Shown piece by piece: positions 39,431-48,831 of a stretch of DNA of 64,000 nucleotides; positions within the stretch are counted from its first letter, which is position 1; every line of letters starts with the position of its first letter. The DNA comes from Actinomycetes bacterium (GTDB taxonomy: Bacteria > Actinomycetota > Actinomycetes > Mycobacteriales > Mycobacteriaceae). A model generated the notes under the pieces. That model made no database searches. It was not told the origin of the DNA and was given only the letters and a program-made list of their open reading frames with translations. Position numbers and translations under genes: made by a program. Location: NCBI GenBank assembly GCA_023418505.1, contig JAEZZR010000001.1, positions 1 through 64,000 of the forward strand, written 5' to 3'.

Positions 39431-40519
39431 CTAGCACAGATCTTTATATGCAGCTAAGCCAAAGGCTGATTCTGCCGATACTACCGCGTCCACCACGGCG
39501 TGCTGCACGGCATCGGCTGCAGCTACCGACAACATCGCTAGCGCAGCGGGATCTTGCACAGCGGGGTCTTGCACAGCGGGATCTTGCGCAGCGGAAGCTG
39601 CATCGTCGTTTGCCACATACGCCGCCGGATCGGGCACCGACAAGGCGAACAGCGTATCGCCATCTAGTGGCGTATGCGCGGGATAGACTGCTCGGGCTAA
39701 ACCGTCGTGGCCAGACATTGCCAGGCGTTGCAATTGGCTCACAGGCAGAGCGACATTGGTAATCAGGCAGCCAATGGTGGTGTTCAGCGAGCTCAACTTG
39801 GTCATGCCAAGGGAGCTCTCTAGCAGTGTCTGGCGATTATCTTCAGTTATCGCCGGTAGCGATGAATCCCCGATCACGTGGCCAGTTTCGCCCAACACAG
39901 CACCTACGGGATTGGCCACCACGACCGCTGCCACCCACTGACCCGCATACTGCTTTCCCGGCAAATCAACTACTGCGTGGCCAACTCCGCCTTTAATCGC
40001 ACCTGCTTGAGCTGCCACGCCAGCGCCGACACAGCCCGAGCGCAGCGCATTGTCGTCGTCAAGCGCACAGTTTGAAACGCGCTGTAGTGCTTCCTTCGCT
40101 GCTGCCGCCCCAACAGCCGCATCTGGTTTATCGAGTTGGCCAACCAAAAGATCGAAAATTACAGCGGCAGGCACAATCGGCACTTGCACCTCGGGGTGGT
40201 TCGGGCTGGGCGCAAAGCCAATGCCCTGGTCAGCCAGGTGCCGCGCCACTCCATCGGCCGTGGCCAACCCAAAAGCAGAACCGCCAGAGAGCACGATCGC
40301 ATGTACTTGTTCCACGGTGTTGTGTGGCGCTAATAAGTCAGTTTCGCGGGTGCCAGGGCCACCGCCGCGCACATCGACGGCTGTGGTGGCACCGGCTGGG
40401 GTCACCAACACAGATACACCCGACGTACCCGATTGGTAATGCTCGAGGCCTAAGCCTGGGTGCGCCAGAATCCGTCGTAAAGCACTATCGCCTCGGAAGG
40501 TGCGGAAACCGAAACTCAT
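39431..40519 (-). CDS. P1 (S58) family peptidase / DmpA-like
   Basis: 362 residues. Typical for this family: an N-terminal FGFRTFRGDSALRRI segment, TGTRETDLLAPHNTVEQVHA-like core with LSGGSAFGLATADGV, and the GCVGAGVAAQAG region where an autocatalytic cut would expose the nucleophile. Members act as N-terminal aminopeptidases or amidases; specificity is not predictable. A tandem DPAVQ insert near the C-terminus (about 310–325) comes from three 15-bp repeats. Downstream of DUF2017 on the same strand by 17 nt. Confidence 0.85.
   Translation of the reverse strand: MSFGFRTFRGDSALRRILAHPGLGLEHYQSGTSGVSVLVTPAGATTAVDVRGGGPGTRETDLLAPHNTVEQVHAIVLSGGSAFGLATADGVARHLADQGIGFAPSPNHPEVQVPIVPAAVIFDLLVGQLDKPDAAVGAAAAKEALQRVSNCALDDDNALRSGCVGAGVAAQAGAIKGGVGHAVVDLPGKQYAGQWVAAVVVANPVGAVLGETGHVIGDSSLPAITEDNRQTLLESSLGMTKLSSLNTTIGCLITNVALPVSQLQRLAMSGHDGLARAVYPAHTPLDGDTLFALSVPDPAAYVANDDAASAAQDPAVQDPAVQDPAALAMLSVAAADAVQHAVVDAVVSAESAFGLAAYKDLC
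39544..39588. repeat. 15-bp in-frame tandem repeat within the P1 peptidase gene
   Basis: Three copies of CAGCGGGATCTTGCA (plus strand) encode DPAVQDPAVQDPA in the peptidase. Such in-frame repeats expand and contract easily and would vary between strains. Confidence 0.8.
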
Positions 40520-40536
40520 GTTGCTATGCCCGGAAC

Positions 40537-41130
40537 TTAAGACTCGGTGTCCTCGCCAGCATCGGCGCCGAAATTCTCACCCAAGCTAGAGGCGAGCGCC
40601 TCCAGCAGGGATTCCTGGTTGAAGCTCAGCCACTGGTACATGGCGTCGGTTTGGGAGCGCTGCTGGGGATCCTCGATCGTGTCGATGGTGGCGTGCAAGA
40701 ACAGACGCAGATCGTTGAGACCCGCGACCCACTGGTGTGCCTCTGCCTCGGTGAGCTGCACCGATCCGTTGCCCACGGCTTCCACAGAATCGATAATCAC
40801 GCGGATATTGACCAGCTTCGAGCGCACAATGTCGGACTCGTTGAGCTGGCGCAGCAGCGAGATTTCGCCGTCGACGGTTTCAGCGTCGTCTTTCATGAAG
40901 TTCGGCAGCAACCTTGCCAGGCGCGGATCTTCCGGCGCATCCGCATGCCCCGACGGCATCCCGGTGATCTCTGCGAGCTCATCCTTCGGCGCGGTAGCAG
41001 CTCGATCCATCAAAGAATCAGCCACTGTGGCAGACAATTCGCGCAATAAGTCCACCTCAGCGGGTTCGAATACCGTCTGGAATTTCGGGGTGGAGCGCAA
41101 CATCGAGCGCTTTAGTCGCCAAGGACGCAT
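40537..41130 (-). CDS. DUF2017 family protein
   Basis: 197 residues, soluble. Matches the actinobacterial DUF2017 layout: basic start MRPWRLKRS, FEPAEVDLLRELSATVADSL helix, and a C-terminal helical part ending ESLLEALASSLGENF. It is the usual partner gene directly after clpS in actinobacteria, with 80 nt between them here, suggesting a role connected to ClpS, though none is established. Confidence 0.88.
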   Translation of the reverse strand: MRPWRLKRSMLRSTPKFQTVFEPAEVDLLRELSATVADSLMDRAATAPKDELAEITGMPSGHADAPEDPRLARLLPNFMKDDAETVDGEISLLRQLNESDIVRSKLVNIRVIIDSVEAVGNGSVQLTEAEAHQWVAGLNDLRLFLHATIDTIEDPQQRSQTDAMYQWLSFNQESLLEALASSLGENFGADAGEDTES

Positions 41131-41210
41131 AACCGTTACAACATTCCTTCTATTATCTGGGCGCTTAAATGGGCTTCAGCTAGAACTTCAGCTACAGCTA
41201 GAACAGCGGC

Positions 41211-41504
41211 CTAGCTTGCCTGCTCCATGGTCGCCCACAAGCCAGCTTTATGCAGTTTCTTTACATCTGCTTCTACTTTGTCTCTCTCGCCGCTAGAGAC
41301 AATCGCTTTGCCTTCATTATGGACTTGCAGCATCAATTCATGTGCTTTGTTGCGGTCCATGCCGAAGAGCATTTGGAAGACGTAGGTGACGTAGCTCATC
41401 GTGTTCACCGGATCGTCCCACACCAAACACTGCCAGGGACGATAGGTCTCGGAATCGACTTCCATATCGGCGTCGAGCACAGGAGAAGCAGAGGGCATAG
41501 TCAT
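41211..41504 (-). CDS. clpS: ATP-dependent Clp protease adaptor ClpS
   Basis: N-recognin that hands N-degron substrates to the ClpC/ClpA unfoldase. 97 residues containing the family core WQCLVWDDPVNTMSYVTYVF (about 23–42), the MLFGMDRNKAHELMLQVHNEG stretch (in two parts) and the ERDKVEADVKKLHKAGL C-terminus. ATG at 41504 (or 41498) is chosen because upstream codons do not match the family and run into the pncB promoter region. Confidence 0.93.
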   Translation of the reverse strand: MTMPSASPVLDADMEVDSETYRPWQCLVWDDPVNTMSYVTYVFQMLFGMDRNKAHELMLQVHNEGKAIVSSGERDKVEADVKKLHKAGLWATMEQAS

Positions 41505-41580
41505 AGCGCCCAGGATAATCAGCCTTTCGTTGACGTGCACAGTATCTACCAATCCTCGGCCTATCGCTAAACTAAAGCAG

Positions 41581-42900
41581 GTGAGTTCCAATAACGCATA
41601 CGCTTTTTCGACTGCACTACTAACCGATAAATACGAACTAACTATGTTGCAGGCCTCGCTTCACGACGGTACTGCGCATCGGCAATGTGCTTTCGAAGTG
41701 TTTAGCCGTCGTCTGCCCAATGAACGGCGCTATGGCGTGGTTGCTGGCACAGCCCGTGTCCTGGATGCGATTTCGCGCTTCCAGTTCACCGAGGAGCAGC
41801 TGGAATCGCTAGATTTCCTCGATGAGACCACACTGGAATTCCTGCGCAATTACCGCTTTAGCGGCCAGATCGATGGCTATTTAGAAGGCGAACTCTATTT
41901 TCCGGCTTCGCCGATTTTGACAGTCCGCGGTACTTTCGCCGAGTGTGTGGTGCTAGAGACCCTCATCTTGTCCATCCTGAATGCGGATTCCGCAGTGGCT
42001 TCGGCAGCGGCGCGTATGGTCACTGCTGCAGGTGGTCGTCCAATTATGGAGATGGGTTCGCGTCGCACGCATGAAGCAGCGGCGGTTTCTGCTGCTCGTG
42101 CTGCCTACCTGGCTGGATTTACCAGTACCTCGAACCTCGAGGCAGCTAATCGTTACGGAATCCCGGCCACCGGTACCGCCGCGCACGCCTGGACGTTGCT
42201 GCACACCAATGCCGATGGCACCACTGACGAAGCCGCTGCGTTCCGCGCACAGATCAACGCACTGGGCATTGGCACCACCTTGCTGGTGGATACCTATGAC
42301 ATCCGCAAGGGTGTAGAGACAGCTATCGACGTTGCAGGCCCCGAACTCGGCGGCGTACGCATCGACTCCGGCGACCTAGGTGTGCTCGCGCGCCAAATCC
42401 GCCAACAGCTCGATGATCTAGGCGCCCACAACACCAATATTGTGGTTTCTTCCGATCTGGATGAGTTCGCTATCGCAGCATTGCGCGCCGAACCAGTTGA
42501 TGCTTTTGGTGTGGGCACCTCGGTGGTGACAGGCTCGGGCGCACCAACTGCCGGCCTGGTGTACAAGTTGGTGGAAGTAGATGGGGTTCCCGTCGCTAAG
42601 CGCAGCCGCGATAAGCGTTCCCATGGTGGGGCGAAGGCCGCGATTCGTACCAAGCGTCGTTCGGGCACCGCGGTGGAAGAAATTGCGTACCCGCTGAATG
42701 CTGAAGCTCCTGAGGTTGGCCACCTAGATGTGCAACAACTGACCTTCCCACTGATGCGCGACGGCAATATCACCCCGGATCTGCCTGACCTGGAGCAAAG
42801 CCGTGCGCACCTGTCCGAGGCACTGATCTCGCTGCCGTGGGAAGGTTTGGCGCTCACCCGCGACGAGCCCGTACTTTCCGTCCGCTTTGCCGGAATCTAG
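41581..42900 (+). CDS. pncB: Nicotinate phosphoribosyltransferase
   Basis: First enzyme of nicotinate salvage to NAD. About 439 residues with the start TALLTDKYELTMLQASLHDG, phosphoribosyl-binding GSRRTHEAAAVSAARAA (about 170–186) and the RIDSGDLG motif (about 262–269). GTG at 41581 is chosen: TAAACT ends 7 nt before it and no ribosome site is seen, so the transcript may be leaderless; GTG/ATG further upstream are less likely. Together with nadE at 56.9 kb it supplies NAD. Divergent from clpS, the usual corynebacterial layout. Confidence 0.92.
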   Translation: MSSNNAYAFSTALLTDKYELTMLQASLHDGTAHRQCAFEVFSRRLPNERRYGVVAGTARVLDAISRFQFTEEQLESLDFLDETTLEFLRNYRFSGQIDGYLEGELYFPASPILTVRGTFAECVVLETLILSILNADSAVASAAARMVTAAGGRPIMEMGSRRTHEAAAVSAARAAYLAGFTSTSNLEAANRYGIPATGTAAHAWTLLHTNADGTTDEAAAFRAQINALGIGTTLLVDTYDIRKGVETAIDVAGPELGGVRIDSGDLGVLARQIRQQLDDLGAHNTNIVVSSDLDEFAIAALRAEPVDAFGVGTSVVTGSGAPTAGLVYKLVEVDGVPVAKRSRDKRSHGGAKAAIRTKRRSGTAVEEIAYPLNAEAPEVGHLDVQQLTFPLMRDGNITPDLPDLEQSRAHLSEALISLPWEGLALTRDEPVLSVRFAGI

Positions 42901-42912
42901 CTTGCGACGATA

Positions 42913-44943
42913 GTGCCTGACCAGCAAAATACGCTTGACTTGCTACGCACCGCAGTAGCTGCTTTGGGCGGCACCCGGCGCGCCAATCAGGAGCAGATGG
43001 CTGAGGCGGTAGCTCATGCGTTCGATGCGGAGCGTCACCTGGCAGTGCAAGCCGGTACCGGCACGGGTAAGTCTTTGGCATATTTGGTGCCGGCGATTGC
43101 GCTTGCGATGGCTACCGATGAGCCGGTGGTGGTGTCTACCGCGACGATTGCATTGCAGCGCCAGCTGGTGGATCGCGATTTGCCGCGGTTGGTTGAGGCG
43201 ATTTCACCGGCGCTGCACAAGGAATTTCACCGTGCACCACAGTTCGCGATTTTGAAAGGGCGGAGTAATTACCTCTGCTTGGCCAAAGCTGGCGACGTTG
43301 CCGCTGAAGCGAGCTACGAGTCGAGAGCGGAATCGGAAGGCTCGGAAGGCTGGCAAGCCTCGGAAGGTTTGGGCGGCTACGGCGGCAGTGATTCGTCGCC
43401 AGCTACTGCCATCTTCAGTGCCGAGCAACTGTCCCGCACGGCCGCACAAGTACTGAGGTTGCGGGAGTGGGCGCACGAAACGGACAGCGGCGATCGTGAC
43501 GCGCTGCCCTTCGGAGTTTCCGACGACGCCTGGCGCCAAGTATCAGTCAGCGCCCGCGAGTGCATCGGCGCCACGAAATGCCCCTTTGGCCAGGAGTGCT
43601 TCGCCGAACTCGCACGCGCTGCCGCCACCGAAGTAGACATCGTGGTGACCAACCATGCGATGTTGGCCATTGATGCACTATCTGAGGTCAACGTCTTGCC
43701 CCAACATTCGGCCACCGTGATCGACGAGGCACACGAGTTGGATCGGCGGATTACCTCGGTGGCCACGGAGGAGCTCTCCCCTACCGGTGTGATCATGATG
43801 GCCAAGCGAGCTGCCAAACTCGGTGTGCAGACCATCGCCAACCGGGTCGAAGATACTGCTGGCGAACTACAGGTCGCACTTGCCGAGCACCCAACAGAGC
43901 GTTGGGATCAGATTCCCGAAGACATCGGCGCGCTATTGGTGCGCCTGCGCAATCAACTGTGGGAAGCTCAAACCGAGTTAAACACGAAGGTGAAGGCTAC
44001 AGAATCTGCTGGAGCTGATTCCAGCACCGACGCCGAGGCTCACACCGTCCGCGCTGCTTTAGAGCACTTACACGACACCATCGTGCGTATCCTCGATCAA
44101 AGCGACTTCGACGTGGTGTGGTTATCCGAGCGTCGCGCCATTCACATCGCACCCCTATCCGTGGCCGGGTTACTGCGCGAAGGCTTGTTTGAAAAAGCCA
44201 CCACGGTGCTCACCTCCGCGACTTTAACGCTCGGCGGCAAGTTCGACGCTATTGCCGCATCTTGGGGTCTGCCCAAGCACACCTGGGATGGGCTTGATGT
44301 GGGAACGCCCTTCGACGCGGCACAGTCGGGCATTCTCTACGTCGCAAAGCATCTGCCGAAACCAGGACGCGACGGCATGAACGAGCAAAACCTCGCAGAG
44401 ATGCAACGCCTGATCGAAGCTGCACAGGGACGCACACTGGCACTATTTTCCTCGCGCCGGGCTGCCGAGTTTGCCGCCGATCAACTGCGCCAACGCGTGG
44501 ACTACCCGATCTTGTTGCAGGGCGAAGATTCTCTCGGTGCGCTGGTTGATGAGTTTGCTGCCGACGAATCCAGCTGCCTCTTCGGCACGCTGTCCCTGTG
44601 GCAAGGGGTGGATGTACCTGGGCCGTCGTTATCGCTGGTAATCATTGATCGCATTCCTTTTCCGCGGCCGGATGATCCGCTGCTTTCGGCGCGCAGTGAT
44701 GCTGCCAAGCGCGCTGGGCGTAATGGTTTCATGGAGGTGTCAGCGACGCATGCGGCGTTGCTGATGGCTCAAGGCGCTGGGCGGTTGTTGCGTTCAACCA
44801 CGGATCGTGGCGTGGTAGCAGTGCTCGATCCGCGCTTGGCGACGGCACGATATGGGGCGTGGATTGCTGCTTCCATGCCAGATTTTTGGCGTACTACTTC
44901 TTCGAAGACGGTCCAACAGGCGTTACGGCGGCTAGTAAACTAA
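42913..44943 (+). CDS. dinG: ATP-dependent DNA helicase, DinG/XPD family
   Basis: 676-residue superfamily 2 helicase. Walker A GTGTGKS (48–54), DEAH box in VIDEAHELD, and motif VI GRLLRSTTDRG near the C-terminus. Four cysteines (NYLC, RECIG, KCPFG, QEC) match the Fe–S cluster domain of XPD/DinG helicases. A Ser/Glu/Gly low-complexity insertion (about 133–167) encoded by imperfect GGAAGGCTC repeats lies inside the cluster domain. GTG start 12 nt after pncB, likely the same transcript. Confidence 0.9.
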   Translation: MPDQQNTLDLLRTAVAALGGTRRANQEQMAEAVAHAFDAERHLAVQAGTGTGKSLAYLVPAIALAMATDEPVVVSTATIALQRQLVDRDLPRLVEAISPALHKEFHRAPQFAILKGRSNYLCLAKAGDVAAEASYESRAESEGSEGWQASEGLGGYGGSDSSPATAIFSAEQLSRTAAQVLRLREWAHETDSGDRDALPFGVSDDAWRQVSVSARECIGATKCPFGQECFAELARAAATEVDIVVTNHAMLAIDALSEVNVLPQHSATVIDEAHELDRRITSVATEELSPTGVIMMAKRAAKLGVQTIANRVEDTAGELQVALAEHPTERWDQIPEDIGALLVRLRNQLWEAQTELNTKVKATESAGADSSTDAEAHTVRAALEHLHDTIVRILDQSDFDVVWLSERRAIHIAPLSVAGLLREGLFEKATTVLTSATLTLGGKFDAIAASWGLPKHTWDGLDVGTPFDAAQSGILYVAKHLPKPGRDGMNEQNLAEMQRLIEAAQGRTLALFSSRRAAEFAADQLRQRVDYPILLQGEDSLGALVDEFAADESSCLFGTLSLWQGVDVPGPSLSLVIIDRIPFPRPDDPLLSARSDAAKRAGRNGFMEVSATHAALLMAQGAGRLLRSTTDRGVVAVLDPRLATARYGAWIAASMPDFWRTTSSKTVQQALRRLVN

Positions 44944-45012
44944 AAGTGCTATCGTCTACAGAAACTCAATGGTTTGGTTTAAAAATCATTCTTTCTGGAA
45001 AGGCGGTATTCA

Positions 45013-46662
45013 ATGACCACCGAGCACACCCAAGCCACTGCCCAGGATTCCCCGATATTTCACGCCCCGGCCAACCCCTACGCAAGCCCGTACCCGGAAC
45101 CGCCCATTCCAGACCAGTCTCTGTTTGATTTCCTTTTCGGCGAGCTCACCGACGCCAACAAAATCGCCATCGCTGATGCCGGCAGCCAAGTTACTTACCA
45201 GCAGTTGCGCGACATGATCGAAGCCTTCGCTGGCGCACTAGCCGATCGTGGCATTGGCAAAGGCGACGTCGTAGCGCTGCACTGCCCGAACTCCACAACT
45301 TTTGCTGTTGCCTTCCACGGCATCCTGCGTGCCAACGCTACCGTGACTACCGTGGCTACTCTGGCTACCACCGAAGATATCGAAAAGCAGCTGAAAATCG
45401 CCGGTGCCAAAGCGATTCTCACTACGTCTTCCGTGGGCTGGGCAGGCCACAACGCCGGCGAGAATGTCGGTCTTGCACCCGAGCACATCATCGGACTGAC
45501 CGGCATCAACGGCATGGGCGCCATGCTTGCGGAACAGCACCAGCCGCCGGCACAATCTGTTGATCCCAGGAACGATGTTGCGGTAATCCCATTTTCGTCT
45601 GGCACTACTGGAGTACCGAAGGGCGTGATGCTCTCTCACCGCAACCTAATCGCTAACGTCGTGCAGATTGAACAAATCGCTGCTCACCTGATTAATCGGG
45701 ATACCGTCGCGATTACGCCATTGCCATTTTTCCATATCTACGGCATGAATGTGTCGCTGAATTGGTTGCTGAAGGTACGCTCCACGCAGTACACGATGCC
45801 GCAATTCGACCTAGTGGCTTTCATGGAGCTCATCCAGGATCAAAAGGCCGATTTCGCCTTCATCGCACCACCGATTGGTGTGGCACTGGCCAAACATCCA
45901 TTGGTGGATAATTTCGATCTATCTAGCCTGCGCACGATCCTCTCTGGTGCCGCTTCTATGCAAGATTCCGTAGTGCACCAACTGGAAAAGCGCCTGGGCT
46001 GCAACGTCACCCAAGGCTACGGCATGACCGAAATGTCTCCGGTCTCTCACCTGCGCGTCGATACCGATGCCCCCAGTGCCACTATTGGCTACGCGATCCC
46101 ACACACCGAGTTTGCGCTAATCGATCCGCAGACCGGCGACGAAATCCCGGTTCCTGCCAGTGCCGATACCGACTCCAACGACGAGCACGCCTCCAATCGT
46201 TCCGCCTCCGGCGAGCTTTGGGTACGTGGCCCACAAGTGATGCTCGGGTATCTGAATAACAAAGAAGCCACCGATGAAGTCTTCGTCGATGATTGGATGC
46301 GCACTGGTGACATCGCCGAGTTTGATACCGAGGGCTACGTCTATATCGTCGATAGGCTCAAGGAGCTCATCAAATACAAGGGCTATCAAGTCGCACCCGC
46401 GGAACTTGAGGCGCTGCTGCTCAGCCATCCGGGCATCGCGGACGTCGCGTGCGTTTCAGGGTGGACGGACGCCGGCGAGGAAGTTCCGAAAGCATTCGTG
46501 GTACGCGCGGAGTCGCATCCAGAGCTAGCTGCCGACGACGTGATGGCCTACGCTGCAGATCGCGTGGCTCCGTACAAGAAAATCCGGATGGTGGAATTTA
46601 TCGACGCCATCCCGAAGTCTGCGACCGGCAAGATCCTGCGCAAGAATCTGATTAAAAAGTAA
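45013..46662 (+). CDS. Acyl-CoA synthetase (4-coumarate-CoA ligase-like, ANL superfamily)
   Basis: 549 residues. ANL motifs: PFSSGTTGVPKGVMLSHRN (P-loop, about 195–213), GYGMTEMSPV (A5), the hinge DRLKELIKYKGYQVAPAE and catalytic lysine in PKSATGKILRKNL near the C-terminus. It activates a carboxylic acid as acyl-AMP and then acyl-CoA; fatty, aromatic or other acids cannot be told apart. AAAGG precedes ATG. Its 3' end overlaps the converging PTH2 gene by 11 nt. Confidence 0.9.
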   Translation: MTTEHTQATAQDSPIFHAPANPYASPYPEPPIPDQSLFDFLFGELTDANKIAIADAGSQVTYQQLRDMIEAFAGALADRGIGKGDVVALHCPNSTTFAVAFHGILRANATVTTVATLATTEDIEKQLKIAGAKAILTTSSVGWAGHNAGENVGLAPEHIIGLTGINGMGAMLAEQHQPPAQSVDPRNDVAVIPFSSGTTGVPKGVMLSHRNLIANVVQIEQIAAHLINRDTVAITPLPFFHIYGMNVSLNWLLKVRSTQYTMPQFDLVAFMELIQDQKADFAFIAPPIGVALAKHPLVDNFDLSSLRTILSGAASMQDSVVHQLEKRLGCNVTQGYGMTEMSPVSHLRVDTDAPSATIGYAIPHTEFALIDPQTGDEIPVPASADTDSNDEHASNRSASGELWVRGPQVMLGYLNNKEATDEVFVDDWMRTGDIAEFDTEGYVYIVDRLKELIKYKGYQVAPAELEALLLSHPGIADVACVSGWTDAGEEVPKAFVVRAESHPELAADDVMAYAADRVAPYKKIRMVEFIDAIPKSATGKILRKNLIKK

Positions 46663-47392
46663 CCGCTACCGTTAGCGATCCTGGAGCGATTTCGGTTAAT
46701 CCAGCATCGCGCACGGCTGCGATTAGGTTTTCTGCTGCCGGCCAATCGGATTGTGGCACCTCGCGGACTTCCAGTGGAAAGCCTGCTTGTGCCCACCGGT
46801 AGGCAGTATCGGTGTCGATCGTTGCTGCATAATGCATCACCGCATGGCCTACCTGGGCAGCTGCCTTGCCCACACTCATATTGAGGCTGCGATCAACCCA
46901 GATAATCGGGCGCTGGGTATCGCCTACCTCTTGATTATCACTGTGGCGTTGCGCTTCTTCACTTTCGTGTGGCAAGTCCGTACCACCAATTTGAAGCTTG
47001 GCGATCTCCTTCGGAACGGCATTAACGGGAGCTGGCACGCAAGCGCGAGCACGGTCCGCCACTGTTACTCCATCGCATTGCTGCACCCGTTGCCAGGCAC
47101 TCGCACGTGCCCGGCGAGCAATCTTGCGTACTCGTTTTCCGTACCAAGTATTCAACCCTTGGTAGACGCCAGATTCGGGATCCCCTGCTCTTTCGTCCAG
47201 GCACAACGCAATCACTGCTTGCGCAGCAGCTTGGAGCACTTCAGCGCGCGTGGGCGCTTCGCGTTTTGGCAGATGTAGCACGATTGGCATAGCCCAGGGA
47301 TCCTGCTCTTGAGGCACGTCGTGGCCAGGGCGAGGCAAGTTGTTATGGGCAGTGCGAAACCAGGCAGGAATGGCGGGATTTTGCGAGGTCAT
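46652..47392 (-). CDS. Peptidyl-tRNA hydrolase 2-like protein
   Basis: 246 residues. The C-terminal half (about 165–246) has the PTH2 fold start IIWVDRSLNMSVGKAAAQVG and HAVMHYAA, the helix that binds tRNA ends in archaeal Pth2; the N-terminal half (30–150) is an actinobacterial extension with LHLPKREAPTRAEVLQAAAQ. Activity as a peptidyl-tRNA hydrolase is inferred. It is convergent with the ligase, overlapping it by 11 nt, and follows serB on the same strand. Confidence 0.82.
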   Translation of the reverse strand: MTSQNPAIPAWFRTAHNNLPRPGHDVPQEQDPWAMPIVLHLPKREAPTRAEVLQAAAQAVIALCLDERAGDPESGVYQGLNTWYGKRVRKIARRARASAWQRVQQCDGVTVADRARACVPAPVNAVPKEIAKLQIGGTDLPHESEEAQRHSDNQEVGDTQRPIIWVDRSLNMSVGKAAAQVGHAVMHYAATIDTDTAYRWAQAGFPLEVREVPQSDWPAAENLIAAVRDAGLTEIAPGSLTVAVTF

Positions 47393-47426
47393 AAATTCGG
47401 AAATCTTGAGTACTCAGCCGGCTTAG

Positions 47427-48716
47427 TTATTCGGCTGGTTCTAAAGGCACGCGACGGTAGGTGCCATCTTGGCGGTCGGCATGTTCGATCTCATGGCGAG
47501 AGATACCAAGCATGAACAACACTTCATCTAGGAATGGGGTGTTTACCGAGGCATCAGCGACTTCTTTCAACGCTGGCTTCGCGTTGAAGGCAATGCCTAG
47601 GCCAGCTACCGACAGCATGTCTATGTCATTAGCACCATCGCCCACAGCAACGGTCTGGTGCATCTGCAAGCCATATGCTTCCGCAAAGCGCTGGATGCTG
47701 CGTGCCTTTTCTTCCCGGTCGATGATGTCGCCGATCACGCGGCCCGTTAGCTTGCCATTAACGATTTCTAGGGTGTTGGCGCGGTAGAAGTCTAATTGCA
47801 GATCTTTGGCCAAAGGTTCCAGGATCTGGATAAACCCACCAGAGACCGCACCAGCCTTGTAGCCCAGCCGCTTCAAAGTGCGGATCGTCGTGCGCGCGCC
47901 ACGAGATAGCTGAATCGAGGAGGCTACTTCTTCCAATACGGATTCGGGTAGACCCTCCAGCGCTTTGACACGTTCGTGGAGCGATTCGGCAAAATCCAGT
48001 TCCCCGCGCATCGCTCGTTCAGTCACGGCTGCTACTTCCGCTTCCCGGCCAGCGTGTGCGGCAAGCATCTCGATTACTTCACCGGTGATCAAAGTGGAGT
48101 CCACGTCAAAACAGATCAAACGCTTCGAGCGTCGCTGTAAACCATCACGCTCAATAGCGATATCAATGTTGTGCTCTTGGGCTAGCTCAGCCAAAGCCTT
48201 ACGCAGTGGCACGCCACCACCAGGAGCAGGATTGGCTACCGTGATCTTGAACTCGAGGCCAGTAACCGGGTAGTCGGCGATACCGCGGATGGTGTCGATA
48301 TTCGCGCCATAATCAGCCAGGGTTTGGCCAATCCGAGCGATGTCTTTAGCGCGAACTGGATTGCCCAGCACTACCACCACATGGGTTGAAGCTACTCGGT
48401 TATCGGTTACCCCTTGGGCAACGGTGACGGACATGCCGCGGCCACTGAGAGTTTCGCGTAAGCCTTCAGTCAGCGAGGCAATGCGTTCGGCAGCAACAGC
48501 CACCACAGCCCCTAGGTACAGCTGCGACCGGAATACGGATTGTTCGACATCCAAGATCTGGGCATCGTGGGCAGATAGCACACGGAAGAAACTTGCCGAG
48601 ACACCTGGTTGGTCGGCACCCGTTGCAGTGACCACGGTGCTTACATAGCCCTGTGGTACTTCAATTGCGGGGGCTGGTTGCATTTGCAGGTGTGGGTAGG
48701 TTCCGTGTTCGGCCAT
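47427..48716 (-). CDS. serB: Phosphoserine phosphatase with ACT domains
   Basis: Last step of serine synthesis, phosphoserine to serine. 429 residues: N-terminal ACT-type regulatory region in two parts (about 20–180, with TGADQPGVSA and VVLGNPVRAKDIARIG), then a HAD phosphatase with nucleophile motif ICFDVDSTLITGE (about 202–214), AVSGGFIQ motif II and GDGANDIDML motif III. The ACT part probably senses serine. Followed by a strong terminator of the neighbouring ctaD gene upstream. Confidence 0.95.
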   Translation of the reverse strand: MAEHGTYPHLQMQPAPAIEVPQGYVSTVVTATGADQPGVSASFFRVLSAHDAQILDVEQSVFRSQLYLGAVVAVAAERIASLTEGLRETLSGRGMSVTVAQGVTDNRVASTHVVVVLGNPVRAKDIARIGQTLADYGANIDTIRGIADYPVTGLEFKITVANPAPGGGVPLRKALAELAQEHNIDIAIERDGLQRRSKRLICFDVDSTLITGEVIEMLAAHAGREAEVAAVTERAMRGELDFAESLHERVKALEGLPESVLEEVASSIQLSRGARTTIRTLKRLGYKAGAVSGGFIQILEPLAKDLQLDFYRANTLEIVNGKLTGRVIGDIIDREEKARSIQRFAEAYGLQMHQTVAVGDGANDIDMLSVAGLGIAFNAKPALKEVADASVNTPFLDEVLFMLGISRHEIEHADRQDGTYRRVPLEPAE

Positions 48717-48753
48717 AGATCAGTTATAGCCTATGGCTGGTGCAGACAGATAA

Positions 48754-48803
48754 AAACTCCCGCTGGGAATTGGAACTTGGTGTTCCATCCCTCGCGGGAG
48801 TTT
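48754..48803 (-). terminator. Terminator of ctaD
   Basis: 10-bp stem AAACTCCCGC/GCGGGAGTTT with a long internal arm, followed on the minus strand by TTTTT. It lies 29 nt downstream of the ctaD stop. Confidence 0.85.
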
Positions 48804-48831
48804 GCGAAGCAGGAGTTAAACCGAAAGTGGA

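Noticed and set aside
40072..41049. Plus-strand open frame of 325 codons
   Set aside because: It spans the P1 peptidase and DUF2017 genes on the opposite strand and has shadow-type composition rich in Arg, Gln and His.
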